Position numbers and translations under genes: made by a program
Shown: positions 44,171-54,135 of the stretch, piece after piece
How positions within the stretch are numbered: the first letter of the stretch is position 1
Layout: the number at the start of each line of letters is the position of its first letter
Assembly (NCBI GenBank): GCA_964535575.1
Contig: CAZHTC010000001.1
Location: forward strand, 62,001 to 126,000
Length of the DNA stretch: 64,000 nucleotides
DNA from: JAGPCK01 sp964535575
GTDB taxonomy: Bacteria; Bacteroidota; Bacteroidia; UKL13-3
Reading direction: 5' to 3'
Notes under the pieces: model-generated
Database searches by the model: none
What the model was told of the DNA's origin: nothing
What the model saw: only the letters and a program-made list of their open reading frames with translations

Positions 44171-45349
44171 ATGAACCTGCCCGAGAATAAATTTCAGATT
44201 AATATTACCAACAGCCGCATCCCTCAGTTAGATGGTTTCAGGGGATTTGCCCTGTGTGCTGCCCTGCTCTGGCATTATTATGCATGTGAAATTACAGCTT
44301 ACAGTCCGTTTTTAAAACTTTTTAAACCGGCCACCGATATGTGTATTATGGCGGTCGACTTATTTTTTGTGCTCTCGGGCTTTCTTATTGCCAGCATTCT
44401 GATTGAAAGCAAAGGTTCGCCCAATTTTTTTAAAACATTTTACGTTCGAAGAATCCTGCGCATCTTCCCAATCTATTATATAGTTTATGGCCTGTTTCTT
44501 CTTGGAATTCTTTGGGGAGGTGAACAAAAAATTCCGTTTATTTTTCAAAACTCGTTACCCGATCAGCCCATCCCGATATGGTCGTATGCCATTTTTGTGC
44601 AGAATTTTTTTATGGACATGGATGTACAGCGCCAGATTTACAATTTCGGGCCACACTTTCTGGGCATCACCTGGTCGGTTACCATTGAAGAGCAATTTTA
44701 TGTACTCGCTCCGTTTTTCATATGGGTTACCCCAAAGAAGCACCTCATTCGCATGTGTTGTGTGTTTATTGCGGTGTGCTGGGGAGTAAAATTTGCCCTT
44801 TGGGGCGATAATATCATGCACACGTATGTGACCATGCCTGCACGTATGGACTCTTTGCTGATGGGAGTAATTATTGCGCAGTTGGTTCAAAACCCTGAGT
44901 TTATTCAAAAAATATTTTCTATCCGACAACCCTTGTACATCCTGCTGCTGGTTCAGTTAATCCTGTCGATGGCGCTTATACAATGGGTGGGCAGCAGCCC
45001 CTGGTACGGTTTTCTTTTCACCTTTGGCGGATTGATGTGGAGTAATTGCCTGCTGCTTATTCTGGCCGACCGCAACGGACCGGTAGGCCGTTTTTTCAGC
45101 ATGAAATTTTTAATGTGGCTTGGCTCCATTTCCTATACCATTTATTTAACTCATCAGGCCATTAACGGGGTTTTACATCAGTATATCCTGCATCAGGCGC
45201 CCATTATTCATTATGTAAACGGCTGGTATAACTGGAAAGATATTGCGGTTACCCTTACCTCGCTGCTCCTTTCGTTTGTATTGGCGCATTTCTCATTTAA
45301 ATATTTTGAGAAACCTTTGATTAAAAAAGGCCACAGCTTTAAGTATTAA
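44171..45349 (+). CDS. Acyltransferase 3 (OafA-type) membrane protein
   Basis: 392 residues, about ten transmembrane helices. The N-terminal IPQLDGFRGFALCAALLWHYY with the conserved histidine, the DLFFVLSGFLIASILI segment and FYVRRILRIFPIYY are the AT3 signatures. Such proteins O-acetylate or otherwise acylate surface polysaccharides. It may act on the products of glycosyltransferases elsewhere. It converges with a 4-base overlap on the phospholipase D gene. Confidence 0.87.
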   Translation: MNLPENKFQINITNSRIPQLDGFRGFALCAALLWHYYACEITAYSPFLKLFKPATDMCIMAVDLFFVLSGFLIASILIESKGSPNFFKTFYVRRILRIFPIYYIVYGLFLLGILWGGEQKIPFIFQNSLPDQPIPIWSYAIFVQNFFMDMDVQRQIYNFGPHFLGITWSVTIEEQFYVLAPFFIWVTPKKHLIRMCCVFIAVCWGVKFALWGDNIMHTYVTMPARMDSLLMGVIIAQLVQNPEFIQKIFSIRQPLYILLLVQLILSMALIQWVGSSPWYGFLFTFGGLMWSNCLLLILADRNGPVGRFFSMKFLMWLGSISYTIYLTHQAINGVLHQYILHQAPIIHYVNGWYNWKDIAVTLTSLLLSFVLAHFSFKYFEKPLIKKGHSFKY

Positions 45350-46497
45350 TTTACTTTTCGTCCGTCCTCGCTCATCCGTAAAAATAATTTTAACAACAAA
45401 CGGATGAAATAATACGAAGCAAAATTTATCAATTGCCGGAGTGCCGATTTTTCATGCGCATATACTTCTGCTTTTACTTTTTCGGCTCCCTGTGCTATCA
45501 GCGTTTCAATGGTATGCTGCACCTCCACAGCCGTAGCCGCATGATGCACATGCATATTGAGCTCAATGCTTCCGTAATCGCTAAGCCGGTTTATATTGTA
45601 GGAGCCCACGGTGAACCATTCCCTGTCGGCAATCATCAGTTTACCGTGCAATACCGAAGGGCTCCATTCATAAATGGTGATTTTATTCCGGAGCAGCCAG
45701 TCGTACAAATAGTGTGTAGCCCTGTTTACCGAAGGAACATCCGAAACACCCGATAACAAAACAGTAATTTTCACTCCCCTTGCAGCAGCCTGTGCCAGTG
45801 CTTTGCGAATGGATTTTCCGGGTAAAAAATAACTGGCTACTATCAACAGTTCTTCTTTGGCCGAATGAATCACCTGTGCATATGCTACCGACACTTCGGA
45901 TTTTTGCAGATACCAGTTGTTTACACTTAGTGAAACAGGAATAGCCCCCTCAACAATTACCGGTTTTAACGTTGAATTTTTAAAGTGAATTCTTCTGAAT
46001 CTCCGTTGCCATAAATGTTCGCATACCTCCCTTATCTGGTTACAGGCCTCACCCTGTATGAGCAGGGCAAAATCAAGCCATGGTTTTTCATTTAATTTCC
46101 CTCTGTATTTATCGGCAATATTAATTCCACCCACTAATGCTTTTCCCTCATCGGTAACTACAACTTTATGATGAAGTCTTTTCCCTACCCGCATCCAGCG
46201 CAAAGGAGAAAAGTTGCGGTAAAACACTCCGTTTTCTCTAAGTTTTTTTATGGTAGCTTCCGACAGTCGGGTTCCGTACCCATCCGTTATCAGATATACT
46301 TTAATTCCGCGATGTGCGGCATCTATTAAAGCATGCAGCACTTCATTTCCGGTCTCATCTTCCTCCAGAATATAGGTTTGAATATGAATCCACCCGCGGC
46401 TGTTATGAATAAGCTGAAGTAATTGTACAAAAAACCCTTCCCCGCTCTGAAGCAATGAGATTTTATTTCTGCTGGAATAAGTACCGGGCCAGATCAT
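45346..46497 (-). CDS. Cardiolipin synthase-like phospholipase D protein
   Basis: 383 residues. Two HKD motifs: HHKVVVTDEGKALVGGINI (His109, Lys111, Asp116) and LHGKLMIADREWFTVGSYN. This matches the ClsB-type cardiolipin synthases; the N-terminal membrane helices of ClsA are missing. It would condense phospholipids to cardiolipin at the inner membrane. Other PLD activities are possible. The start lies only 7 bases past a -7 box (CAAAGCTA on the plus strand, 46505-46512). Confidence 0.8.
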   Translation of the reverse strand: MIWPGTYSSRNKISLLQSGEGFFVQLLQLIHNSRGWIHIQTYILEEDETGNEVLHALIDAAHRGIKVYLITDGYGTRLSEATIKKLRENGVFYRNFSPLRWMRVGKRLHHKVVVTDEGKALVGGINIADKYRGKLNEKPWLDFALLIQGEACNQIREVCEHLWQRRFRRIHFKNSTLKPVIVEGAIPVSLSVNNWYLQKSEVSVAYAQVIHSAKEELLIVASYFLPGKSIRKALAQAAARGVKITVLLSGVSDVPSVNRATHYLYDWLLRNKITIYEWSPSVLHGKLMIADREWFTVGSYNINRLSDYGSIELNMHVHHAATAVEVQHTIETLIAQGAEKVKAEVYAHEKSALRQLINFASYYFIRLLLKLFLRMSEDGRKVN

Positions 46498-46504
46498 GTG
46501 GTTT

Positions 46505-46512
46505 CAAAGCTA
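46505..46512 (-). promoter_or_regulatory. Putative -7 box of the phospholipase D gene
   Basis: Minus strand TAGCTTTG, a TAnnTTTG match, with start of transcription predicted almost on the ATG (46497), so the transcript would have a very short or no leader. Confidence 0.4.
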
Positions 46513-46525
46513 CAAAACAAAAAAG
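46509..46525. repeat. 17-bp direct repeat, left copy
   Basis: GCTACAAAACAAAAAAG is repeated exactly at 47431-47447, bracketing the nucleotidyltransferase module. Confidence 0.6.
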
Positions 46526-46644
46526 GGAAAGCCCCTAATGATTAAGTAATGAAAAAAAAATTACTGTAGCTCTGTACTAAAAAGGAATGCTTACGCAGTG
46601 GCAATGAATCCAAACAACTCCTTCCATTGTTGTTGAACGAGTTT

Positions 46645-47082
46645 TTACGTGAGATTATTTATGTCGTCTAAATCTCTAAGTCTGCCAGATTCTTTTTTGT
46701 TTTTCAGAAGGTCATTATAACCAATAAAATTTACAAGTAGACCTTCAATTTCTACTTGAGTTTTATTCTGATAACAATCTTTAAACGTCACTCCGTCAAT
46801 TTGTGTTAGCAAGTCAATTCTGAGTGGGGGATATCCAAGTTTAACGATATTTCCTTCTTTCATGAAGTCTTCATGTCTTAGACCATAGGAAGCAAAGCCA
46901 AACTTGTTAAGACATGCTAAAATCCTTTCTGCATTTTCACGGGTCGGATTCAACCAAATGTCTAAGTCTCCGGTATAACGTGGATGTCCATGAACACCAA
47001 CCGCGTAACCTCCAACGATTAAATATTCTGCATCATGCTTGATTAACAATTCTACAAACTCTTTGAAGTCTTGGCTGAACAT
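46645..47082 (-). CDS. Nucleotidyltransferase-fold protein (DUF6036/AbiEii-like)
   Basis: 145 residues. The polymerase-beta-type nucleotidyltransferase signature is clear: LIVGGYAVGVHGHPRYTGDLDIWL with Gly24-Gly25 and Asp39/Asp41, and a third acidic residue in PLRIDLLTQIDG. This family includes AbiE/MNT-type toxins and antitoxins. It starts inside the preceding 60-residue gene (50-base overlap), suggesting a two-gene module. Composition is AT-rich. Confidence 0.8.
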   Translation of the reverse strand: MFSQDFKEFVELLIKHDAEYLIVGGYAVGVHGHPRYTGDLDIWLNPTRENAERILACLNKFGFASYGLRHEDFMKEGNIVKLGYPPLRIDLLTQIDGVTFKDCYQNKTQVEIEGLLVNFIGYNDLLKNKKESGRLRDLDDINNLT

Positions 47083-47215
47083 CTTTTTTAAATCTGAAAT
47101 ATTGCTGTCTTAGAATTTCAATTGCGTCTAAACGCTCATTAAAGCTTTTAGTTGACCAGTAAGCAAAGTCGGAACTGTTGTCTTTTATGGATGTTATTTT
47201 TAGAACCTTTTCCAT
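47033..47215 (-). CDS. Small protein paired with a nucleotidyltransferase
   Basis: 60 residues: helical, with FAYWSTKSFNERLDAIEILRQQYF and a basic end RLQRVCRIV. Short proteins ending RLQRVxR are, as I recall, typically encoded just upstream of DUF6036 nucleotidyltransferases, forming a presumed toxin-antitoxin-like pair. The 50-base overlap with the next gene supports this being genuine. Confidence 0.65.
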   Translation of the reverse strand: MEKVLKITSIKDNSSDFAYWSTKSFNERLDAIEILRQQYFRFKKDVQPRLQRVCRIVNQA

Positions 47216-47430
47216 GATTCAAATATAAATCTTTTTTGAGACTATTCTATTATGGTTTGTAACGTCAAAGCCTTAGTTATTGGACGGGATAATGTGAAAA
47301 AGCCTTTATCCCCTTTTATAGCGTAAAACTTATAAAAAGAGACAATAAATGCTAGAAAAATGTGCCGGGTTGCTTGCGCAGTAGTTTTATGCAGCACATC
47401 CATGCTGTTGCAATTTTTCCCCTGCGACAT

Positions 47431-47447
47431 GCTACAAAACAAAAAAG
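47431..47447. repeat. 17-bp direct repeat, right copy
   Basis: GCTACAAAACAAAAAAG, identical to 46509-46525. It runs into the lpdA terminator. Confidence 0.6.
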
Positions 47448-47476
47448 TCCCTTTGTTTTACTAAAGGGACTTTTTT
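47441..47476 (-). terminator. Terminator of lpdA
   Basis: Stem AGTCCCTTT / AAAGGGACT (47446-47471) with loop about 8 bases, flanked by A6 and T6. It lies 18 bases beyond the lpdA stop and has a T-run in either direction. Confidence 0.75.
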
Positions 47477-47493
47477 ATATGTCAATTTTATTC

Positions 47494-48882
47494 TTACAAA
47501 TGAATGCACTCGTTGTATGCCTGAGCGGTGGCTTCCATAATAGCTTCGCTCATGGTTGGGTGCGGGTGTACTGATTTAATAATTTCGTGACCCGTAGTTT
47601 CTAACTTGCGTGCCACCACCACTTCGGCAATCATTTCGGTAACGTTGGCACCTACCATATGACAACCAAGCCACTCTCCGTATTTTGCATCAAATATTAC
47701 TTTCACAAATCCTTCCTTAGCTCCGGCAGCACTCGCTTTTCCGCTGGCCGAGAATGGGAATTTACCCACTTTAATTTCATAACCTGCTTCTTTAGCCGCT
47801 TTTTCAGTGTATCCTACCGAGGCCACTTCGGGTGAACAATAGGTACATCCCGGAATATTCTGATAATTTAACGGCTCGGGATGATGACCTGCCATTTTCT
47901 CTACGCAAATAATTCCTTCGGCACTGGCCACGTGTGCCAATGCAGGTCCTTTTACGATATCCCCAATTGCATAAATACCCTTGATATTGGTTTGGTAAAA
48001 ATCGTCAACCAGCACTTTATCCTTATCGGTTTTCACACCTGCCTGCTCCAATCCCAGATTTTCAATATTTGTTTTTATTCCGACTGCCGAAAGTACCACA
48101 TCGCATGTCAACTCTTTCATTCCATCGGCAGCTTTTACTTTTACCTTGCACCCCTCGCCCGTGGTATCAACCGATTCAACAGATGCGGAAGTAAGAATTT
48201 CAATTCCGCTTTTACGAAAATGACGGCTCATTTCACGCGACACATCTTCGTCTTCAATGGGAAGTATATTTGGCATGTATTCTACAATGGTAACCTTTGT
48301 ACCCATTGAGTTGTAGAAATACGCGAATTCACATCCAATGGCTCCCGAACCCATTACCACCATACTTTTGGGTTGCTGAGGAAGTACCATGGCATCGCGG
48401 TAACCAATTATTTTTTTACCGTCAATTTTTATGTTGGGTAATTCACGGCTGCGGGCTCCGGTGGCCAGAATAATATTTTTTGTTTCCAGCGTTTTTTTGG
48501 TCCCTGCAGCATCGGTTACTTCTACTTTTCCTGCAGCAAGCACCTTTCCTGTTCCGGCAATTACTTCAATTTTGTTTTTCTTCATCAAAAACGCAATGCC
48601 TTTACTCATTCCATCTGCCACAGCACGGCTGCGTTTTACCACAGCGGCAAAGTCGTGAGTAGAACCGTTAACATTTATACCGTAATCTGCGGCATGTTTA
48701 ATATAGTCAAACACCTGTGCCGATTTAAGTAACGCTTTGGTTGGGATACATCCCCAGTTAAGGCAAATTCCCCCTAACTCAGAACGCTCTACCACAGCGG
48801 TTTTTAGTCCCAGTTGGGAAGCACGGATAGCAGCCACATACCCACCCGGGCCACTGCCAATTACGATTAAATCAAAACTCAT
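47494..48882 (-). CDS. lpdA: Dihydrolipoyl dehydrogenase
   Basis: 462 residues. FAD motif VIGSGPGGYVAAIRASQLG, redox disulfide GGICLNWGCIPTKALL, NAD motif VMGSGAIGCEFAYFYNSMG, and C-terminal active-site HPHPTMSEAIMEA with the catalytic His-Pro. It re-oxidises dihydrolipoamide in pyruvate, 2-oxoglutarate and glycine cleavage complexes. The other complex genes are not here, although gcvT is in the same window. Confidence 0.95.
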   Translation of the reverse strand: MSFDLIVIGSGPGGYVAAIRASQLGLKTAVVERSELGGICLNWGCIPTKALLKSAQVFDYIKHAADYGINVNGSTHDFAAVVKRSRAVADGMSKGIAFLMKKNKIEVIAGTGKVLAAGKVEVTDAAGTKKTLETKNIILATGARSRELPNIKIDGKKIIGYRDAMVLPQQPKSMVVMGSGAIGCEFAYFYNSMGTKVTIVEYMPNILPIEDEDVSREMSRHFRKSGIEILTSASVESVDTTGEGCKVKVKAADGMKELTCDVVLSAVGIKTNIENLGLEQAGVKTDKDKVLVDDFYQTNIKGIYAIGDIVKGPALAHVASAEGIICVEKMAGHHPEPLNYQNIPGCTYCSPEVASVGYTEKAAKEAGYEIKVGKFPFSASGKASAAGAKEGFVKVIFDAKYGEWLGCHMVGANVTEMIAEVVVARKLETTGHEIIKSVHPHPTMSEAIMEATAQAYNECIHL

Positions 48883-48905
48883 AGAATGATAAAATTAGTT
48901 GGCTG

Positions 48906-48913
48906 CAAACATA
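48906..48913 (-). promoter_or_regulatory. Putative -7 box of lpdA
   Basis: Minus strand TATGTTTG, TAnnTTTG match, about 24 bases before the lpdA start. The nearest TTTG (48927-48930) is rather close for a -33 element. Confidence 0.4.
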
Positions 48914-49024
48914 CAAAAGCATAAGCCAAAAACCACATGCATTCATTTAGCAATAAAACCTTGCCCGCTGCTATTAATTTAACAGGAATTAAATTATATT
49001 GCCCCTTTATAATCAGCACCTAAA

Positions 49025-52000
49025 ATGGTTCATCGCACAAAAACAGTATTCACCGTGATTGCCTTGATTCTTTGCACGGTATTCAACAGTCTGGCTCAAA
49101 AACAATCGTCCGGAATTATATATCTGAAAAGTGGTCCGGTGGTTTTACAGGAAAATCAACTTCCCGAAACAGCACAATTAGAGGCATCGGCCTTTAATGG
49201 AAATTATTACCTGATGATTCAACTGAAGGAAACGATTACCCTTGCAACAAGGGAAAAATTAACGGCAATGGGGGTTCAGTTTTTTGATTATATCCCCACT
49301 AAAGCCTACCTCGTTTCCGTTCCGCAGCAGGTACAACTCAACACCCTGTTTTCATCAGGAGTAAGAAGTATTTCGGCTATACAACCGGAGTGGAAAACAT
49401 CGGCCCATCTTACACTCTATACCAAACAAAGCATCCCTGAAACAGACCTTCGCCTGCGTGTTTCTATTTCCTATTTTAAAAACACAAATATGGATATTGC
49501 CTTGTCCTATTTGAGCAGTAACCAAATTTCTATTCTTGAGAAATCGGACTATTTCAACCGCATGTTGGTAGAACTTGATATGGCAAAATTAAACGAACTG
49601 ATAGCCCAACCCTGGGTATTATGGGCCGATCGCGAAACCCCTTCAATGACAGAGGCGAATTTACCCGGAAAAACACTTACACGAAGCAGCACCATAGGTT
49701 CTTCGGCACCCGGTGCTCGCAATCTTACCGGACAGGGAGTAATTGTGGGTGTATGGGATGGCGGAAAATGCGGGATTCATGTGGACTTTACAGGTCGAGA
49801 AACAAATATTGAAACTTCTACCCTTAGCCAGCATGCCACGCACGTAACGGGCACCATTGGCGGAGCAGGATTAAAAGATCAGGACAATACCGGAATGGCA
49901 CCTAAAGCTACCTTGCTCAACTGGGATTATAACGGTGATATTCCAGGCGAAATGTTTGCAGCATTAAGTGCGCAGAATATTGTAATGACCAACAACTCGT
50001 ATGCCTACAGTAGCGACCCCTGCGCCAACCGCGGAGATTACGACCAGCGCAGTCAGGATTTAGATAATTTAGTTAACAGCAATGTGTATTTATCACAAAT
50101 GTTTGCGGCCGGAAATTTTCAGACAGATAATTGTGCCGGATCGGGTGCTAATGCCGGATACCGGACTGTGCATAGCGGGTCGCAGGCAACTAAAAATGCC
50201 ATAGCTGTGGGGGCTGTAGACCGGCTTGATGCCATGAGTAGTTTCAGTGCCTGGGGCCCTATTCGCGACAACCGGTTGAAACCGGAAGTAGTAGCAGTGG
50301 GTGTAGCAGTTAATTCAACCAACGACCCCAATGTGTATGCTTCCAGTCAAGGTACTTCCATGGCTACCCCAAATGTTACCGGAATTGTTGCACAAATTTA
50401 CCAGCGGTATCATCAGCTGAACAGCGGACAAAATCCGGATGCCACCTTAATCAGAGGAGTATTGGCAAACACAGCCGAAGACCTGGGCAATGCAGGTCCT
50501 GATTTTAAATTCGGATTCGGAAGAGTGAATGCATTGAGGGCGGTTAAAGCATTAGAAAGCAACAATTATTTTAATGACACCATTCAACCGGGTTCATTAG
50601 GTCGCACCCGAATGATTGTGGTGCCTGCCAATTGCAAGCGTTTAAAAGTAATGCTTACCTGGAACGACCCTGCAGGAAGTACAGCAGCCTCTGTTGCGCT
50701 GGTGAATGATTTAGACCTTGCTGTTACCGATGGAGTTGGAAACTCAACCCTGCCGTGGGTGCTTTCTGTTTCTCCCTACAGTGCCGTTGCCACCCGCGGA
50801 CGCGACAGTTTGAACAATATTGAACAGGTTACCATTGATAATCCGGCAGCCGGACAATGGTATATTAAAGTTACCGGTGATGTAAATAGCGGAAGCAGTC
50901 AGAAATTTTTCATCACCTACGAGTTTGAACAGGCATCACTTGATGTAACCTACCCCAACGGAGGGGAAGTACTTGTGCCCGGAGCTACCGAGAATATCAG
51001 GTGGGATTCGAAATTTGTTACCGGAAATGTGCAGTTGCAATATTCAACCGATGCCGGAAATTCATGGATTAACATAACTACGGCTACTGCAAGTTCCCTC
51101 TCGTATACCTGGACAGTTCCGTCCATTCAAACCGCCAAAGCACTTATTCGTGTGCGTACCCTTGACAGCACCATCAGTTCAACAAGTGATACTACCTTCA
51201 CCATATTGGGTACTGCAGGAGGATTGACAACCAAAGTGTGCAGCAATCAGATTCACCTTACCTGGGGTAGTGTAACCGGAGCAGTAGCTTATGAACCCAT
51301 GCTATTGGAAAATGGCAGTTACGTAGGCAAAGGCATTACTCCTTCTGCCAATCGGTTTTTCACTTTTACCGGTTTAACCAACGGCACCGAATACTGGGTA
51401 ACCGTTAGAGCAATTATGGCTACCGACAGTGCGCGGGGCAAACGAGCCATTGCAGTAAATGCAACCCCTTCAAGTGCCAGCCAACCTCCGGTGATTACAA
51501 CAAATCTTCCGCTTATCTCCTCGGTATGTTTGAACGCGACTATTGTGTTGAGAACACAATCAACAGGTGCGGCTACTCTTTCCCGCCAATGGCAGCGCAG
51601 CACCAATGGCGGAGCAAGCTGGAATACGGTAGGCAGCAATTTAGATTCGCTTGTGCTCACCGGTGTTACCAATACATCAGATAAATATTTATACCGGATG
51701 AACCTGACCAGTTCTACGTGTGGCAATACCATTACCTCCAATACAACTACCTTAAGAGTTGATACCGGCTTAACCATTAAACGTGTTCCAACTGATATTA
51801 CGGCCTGTCACAATGCAACGGTTTCTTTTAATTACGGAAGCACCAGCAAATCCTTGCCAAATACCAAGTGGCAATTCAGCACCAACGGAGGACAAAGCTG
51901 GAACGCTTTAGCTCCTGCCATGTTCGATACACTGATAACTTTTCAGGCACCCGATACTATGAACAATTCATTGATTCGGGCCATTGCGTCTAACGGTTGC

Positions 52001-52762
52001 GATGCGGGAGATACAACCGCATCGGCCAACCTCTTTGTGAAACAAAGGCTGATGGCCACAGTAAACAACGATACCTTTATCTGCTTCCGCGATATGGTAA
52101 CACTAAATGCTAATGCCAGCAGTGGTGCGCCACCGTTAACATACAATTGGGTAAATCAGGGTAACAATGCATCATACCCTATTCAACCGACAGGAACTGC
52201 TTATCATAAAATTATTATTTCCGACAGTTGCGGGGCGTCTATTACCGACAGCGTACTGGTGGCAGTAATGGTTATTGACTCTTCGTTTACACATAACAGC
52301 AGCGGACAAACACTGGTAAATTTTAATGCAACCGATGCCGCTGCCACTACCTATGCCTGGAATTTTGGCGATGGAGCTTCAGCTTCAACCAAAACGGTGA
52401 ACCACTTTTACAGTGCCAATGGAAGCTATAATGTATGTTTAACCCTCACCAAAGGAAACTGCACCACCAGCAAATGCCAGCAAATTTCGGTTACCAAAAC
52501 GGGAACCGGACCTCAGATTCAACTCAGCGATTTGGTTAACATATACCCTAACCCTGCCTCTACCCAACTTAATATAAACGCTCCTTTGGCCATGCACTAC
52601 ATTGAATTAATCAATGAACTCGGGCAATCGGTTTATGCCATCAACCTTAACGGAAACCAAACCGCCTCTATTCCATTAGCAACTGTTGCCAATGGCATTT
52701 ATATGTTAAAAATAACCGGAGAAGCAGGGGTAGTTAATAAAAAAGTATTTGTATTGAAGTGA
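49025..52762 (+). CDS. Large secreted subtilisin-family (S8) protease with T9SS sorting domain
   Basis: 1245 residues. A signal peptide (ending SLAQK) and a 210-residue propeptide precede the S8 catalytic domain with Asp245 (VWDGGKC), His270 (SQHATHVTG) and Ser445 (SQGTSMATP). The histidine motif has Ala in place of the usual Gly (HATH for HGTH). Then come a jelly-roll/P-type region, a fibronectin-III-like segment (NQIHLTWGSVTGAVAYEPML), repeated Ig-like units and a PKD-like unit near residue 1115 (YAWNFGDGASASTKTVNHFY). The C-terminus (VNIYPNPASTQLNI ... NGIYMLKITGEAG) is a type-A T9SS sorting domain. An extracellular or surface protease. Confidence 0.92.
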   Translation: MVHRTKTVFTVIALILCTVFNSLAQKQSSGIIYLKSGPVVLQENQLPETAQLEASAFNGNYYLMIQLKETITLATREKLTAMGVQFFDYIPTKAYLVSVPQQVQLNTLFSSGVRSISAIQPEWKTSAHLTLYTKQSIPETDLRLRVSISYFKNTNMDIALSYLSSNQISILEKSDYFNRMLVELDMAKLNELIAQPWVLWADRETPSMTEANLPGKTLTRSSTIGSSAPGARNLTGQGVIVGVWDGGKCGIHVDFTGRETNIETSTLSQHATHVTGTIGGAGLKDQDNTGMAPKATLLNWDYNGDIPGEMFAALSAQNIVMTNNSYAYSSDPCANRGDYDQRSQDLDNLVNSNVYLSQMFAAGNFQTDNCAGSGANAGYRTVHSGSQATKNAIAVGAVDRLDAMSSFSAWGPIRDNRLKPEVVAVGVAVNSTNDPNVYASSQGTSMATPNVTGIVAQIYQRYHQLNSGQNPDATLIRGVLANTAEDLGNAGPDFKFGFGRVNALRAVKALESNNYFNDTIQPGSLGRTRMIVVPANCKRLKVMLTWNDPAGSTAASVALVNDLDLAVTDGVGNSTLPWVLSVSPYSAVATRGRDSLNNIEQVTIDNPAAGQWYIKVTGDVNSGSSQKFFITYEFEQASLDVTYPNGGEVLVPGATENIRWDSKFVTGNVQLQYSTDAGNSWINITTATASSLSYTWTVPSIQTAKALIRVRTLDSTISSTSDTTFTILGTAGGLTTKVCSNQIHLTWGSVTGAVAYEPMLLENGSYVGKGITPSANRFFTFTGLTNGTEYWVTVRAIMATDSARGKRAIAVNATPSSASQPPVITTNLPLISSVCLNATIVLRTQSTGAATLSRQWQRSTNGGASWNTVGSNLDSLVLTGVTNTSDKYLYRMNLTSSTCGNTITSNTTTLRVDTGLTIKRVPTDITACHNATVSFNYGSTSKSLPNTKWQFSTNGGQSWNALAPAMFDTLITFQAPDTMNNSLIRAIASNGCDAGDTTASANLFVKQRLMATVNNDTFICFRDMVTLNANASSGAPPLTYNWVNQGNNASYPIQPTGTAYHKIIISDSCGASITDSVLVAVMVIDSSFTHNSSGQTLVNFNATDAAATTYAWNFGDGASASTKTVNHFYSANGSYNVCLTLTKGNCTTSKCQQISVTKTGTGPQIQLSDLVNIYPNPASTQLNINAPLAMHYIELINELGQSVYAINLNGNQTASIPLATVANGIYMLKITGEAGVVNKKVFVLK

Positions 52763-52781
52763 TTTTAGAAAAAGAAATAAA

Positions 52782-54056
52782 ATGTTACAGTTACAGACCA
52801 TCAGAAACAATAAAGACGAGGTAATCGCCAAACTCACAAAAAAAAACTTTAAAAATGCCGACTCAGTCATAAACAGCATTGTTGAACTTGATGAGGAAAG
52901 AAGAAACAAAAAAACTGAACTTGAAGGATTACTTGCCGAGGGAAACCAGCTGGCAAAACAAATAGGAGAGCTTTTTAAGAGCGGGAAAAAAGAAGAAGCA
53001 GATTCATTAAAAATTCGCAGCACAGAGATTAAGGAAAAATCAAAACTGATCGAAGAACGTTTTAATCAAATTGAAGAAGAAGTACAGCAACTGCTGCTCA
53101 CCATTCCAAATACTCCTCACCACTCGGTTCCCGCAGGGATAACACCTGAGGAAAACGAAGAGGTTTTTGCAGAAGGTGTTATTCCGAAGTTAGATGAATC
53201 GGCTCTGCCTCATTGGGAACTCACCTCAAAATATGATATCATCGATTTTGAATTAGGTAATAAAATAACAGGAGCCGGATTTCCGGTGTACAAAGGGAAA
53301 GGCGCCCGCCTGCAACGGGCACTTATAAACTTTTTTCTTGACGAAGCACTAAAAGCAGGTTATTACGAAATAATGCCCCCTAATGTAGTGAATGCCGATT
53401 CGGGATTTGGAACCGGACAACTTCCGGATAAGGAAGGGCAAATGTATCATGTAACCATTGATGATTTATACCTGATTCCAACGGCCGAAGTTCCGATTAC
53501 CAACCTGTACCGCGATGTGATTTTAAAAGAAGAAGAACTCCCTGTAAAAAATGCAGGATACACCCCTTGTTTCAGACGCGAGGCAGGAAGTTACGGTGCC
53601 CACGTGCGCGGACTGAATCGCCTGCACCAGTTTGATAAGGTAGAAATTGTTCAACTGGTTCATCCCGATAATTCATACCGGGTATTGGACGAAATGGTTG
53701 AACATGTAAAAGGTCTGCTCCAAAAACTTGAACTCCCCTACCGCATCCTGCGTTTATGTGGAGGAGACATGAGTTTTGCCTCGGCTCTTACCTATGATTT
53801 TGAAGTTTTTTCGGCTGCCCAGCAACGGTGGTTGGAAGTGAGCTCTACCTCCAATTTTGAAACCTTTCAGGCCAACCGGATGAAATGTCGATTTAAAGGT
53901 AAGGACGGAAAAAATCAGTTGGTACATACCCTAAACGGAAGCGCATTGGCTTTGCCCAGGATTGTAGCGGCATTGCTCGAGAACAATCAAACACCCGAAG
54001 GCATCAGACTACCAGAGGTTTTGCATGCATACACTGGTTTTAAAGTGATTAATTGA
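52782..54056 (+). CDS. serS: Seryl-tRNA synthetase
   Basis: 424 residues. The N-terminal long coiled-coil arm (residues about 1-110, rich in K/E) binds tRNA-Ser; the class II core shows TAEVPITN, the motif 2 region TPCFRREAGSYGAHVRGLNRLHQFDKVE, and motif 3 HTLNGSALALPRIVAALLENNQ. Standard length. It is 19 bases after the protease gene. Confidence 0.97.
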   Translation: MLQLQTIRNNKDEVIAKLTKKNFKNADSVINSIVELDEERRNKKTELEGLLAEGNQLAKQIGELFKSGKKEEADSLKIRSTEIKEKSKLIEERFNQIEEEVQQLLLTIPNTPHHSVPAGITPEENEEVFAEGVIPKLDESALPHWELTSKYDIIDFELGNKITGAGFPVYKGKGARLQRALINFFLDEALKAGYYEIMPPNVVNADSGFGTGQLPDKEGQMYHVTIDDLYLIPTAEVPITNLYRDVILKEEELPVKNAGYTPCFRREAGSYGAHVRGLNRLHQFDKVEIVQLVHPDNSYRVLDEMVEHVKGLLQKLELPYRILRLCGGDMSFASALTYDFEVFSAAQQRWLEVSSTSNFETFQANRMKCRFKGKDGKNQLVHTLNGSALALPRIVAALLENNQTPEGIRLPEVLHAYTGFKVIN

Positions 54057-54074
54057 TTTTTTAGCTGCCAACTA

Positions 54075-54104
54075 TTGCATTATTGAAATATTTGTCTATA
54101 TTGC
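54075..54104 (+). promoter_or_regulatory. Candidate promoter of the RRM-protein gene
   Basis: TTG at 54075-54077, a 19-base spacer, and TATATTGC at 54097-54104, a shortened form of TAnnTTTG. The same octamer lies upstream of the S8 protease (48995-49002) and porZ (62081-62088). Confidence 0.35.
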
Positions 54105-54135
54105 TCGCTAATATTTATATTAATTTCTCTATCAC

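Noticed and set aside
47216..47430. Possible small gene or RNA upstream of the nucleotidyltransferase pair
   Set aside because: No open frame with a plausible start, no tRNA-like fold and no clear hairpin beyond the lpdA terminator.
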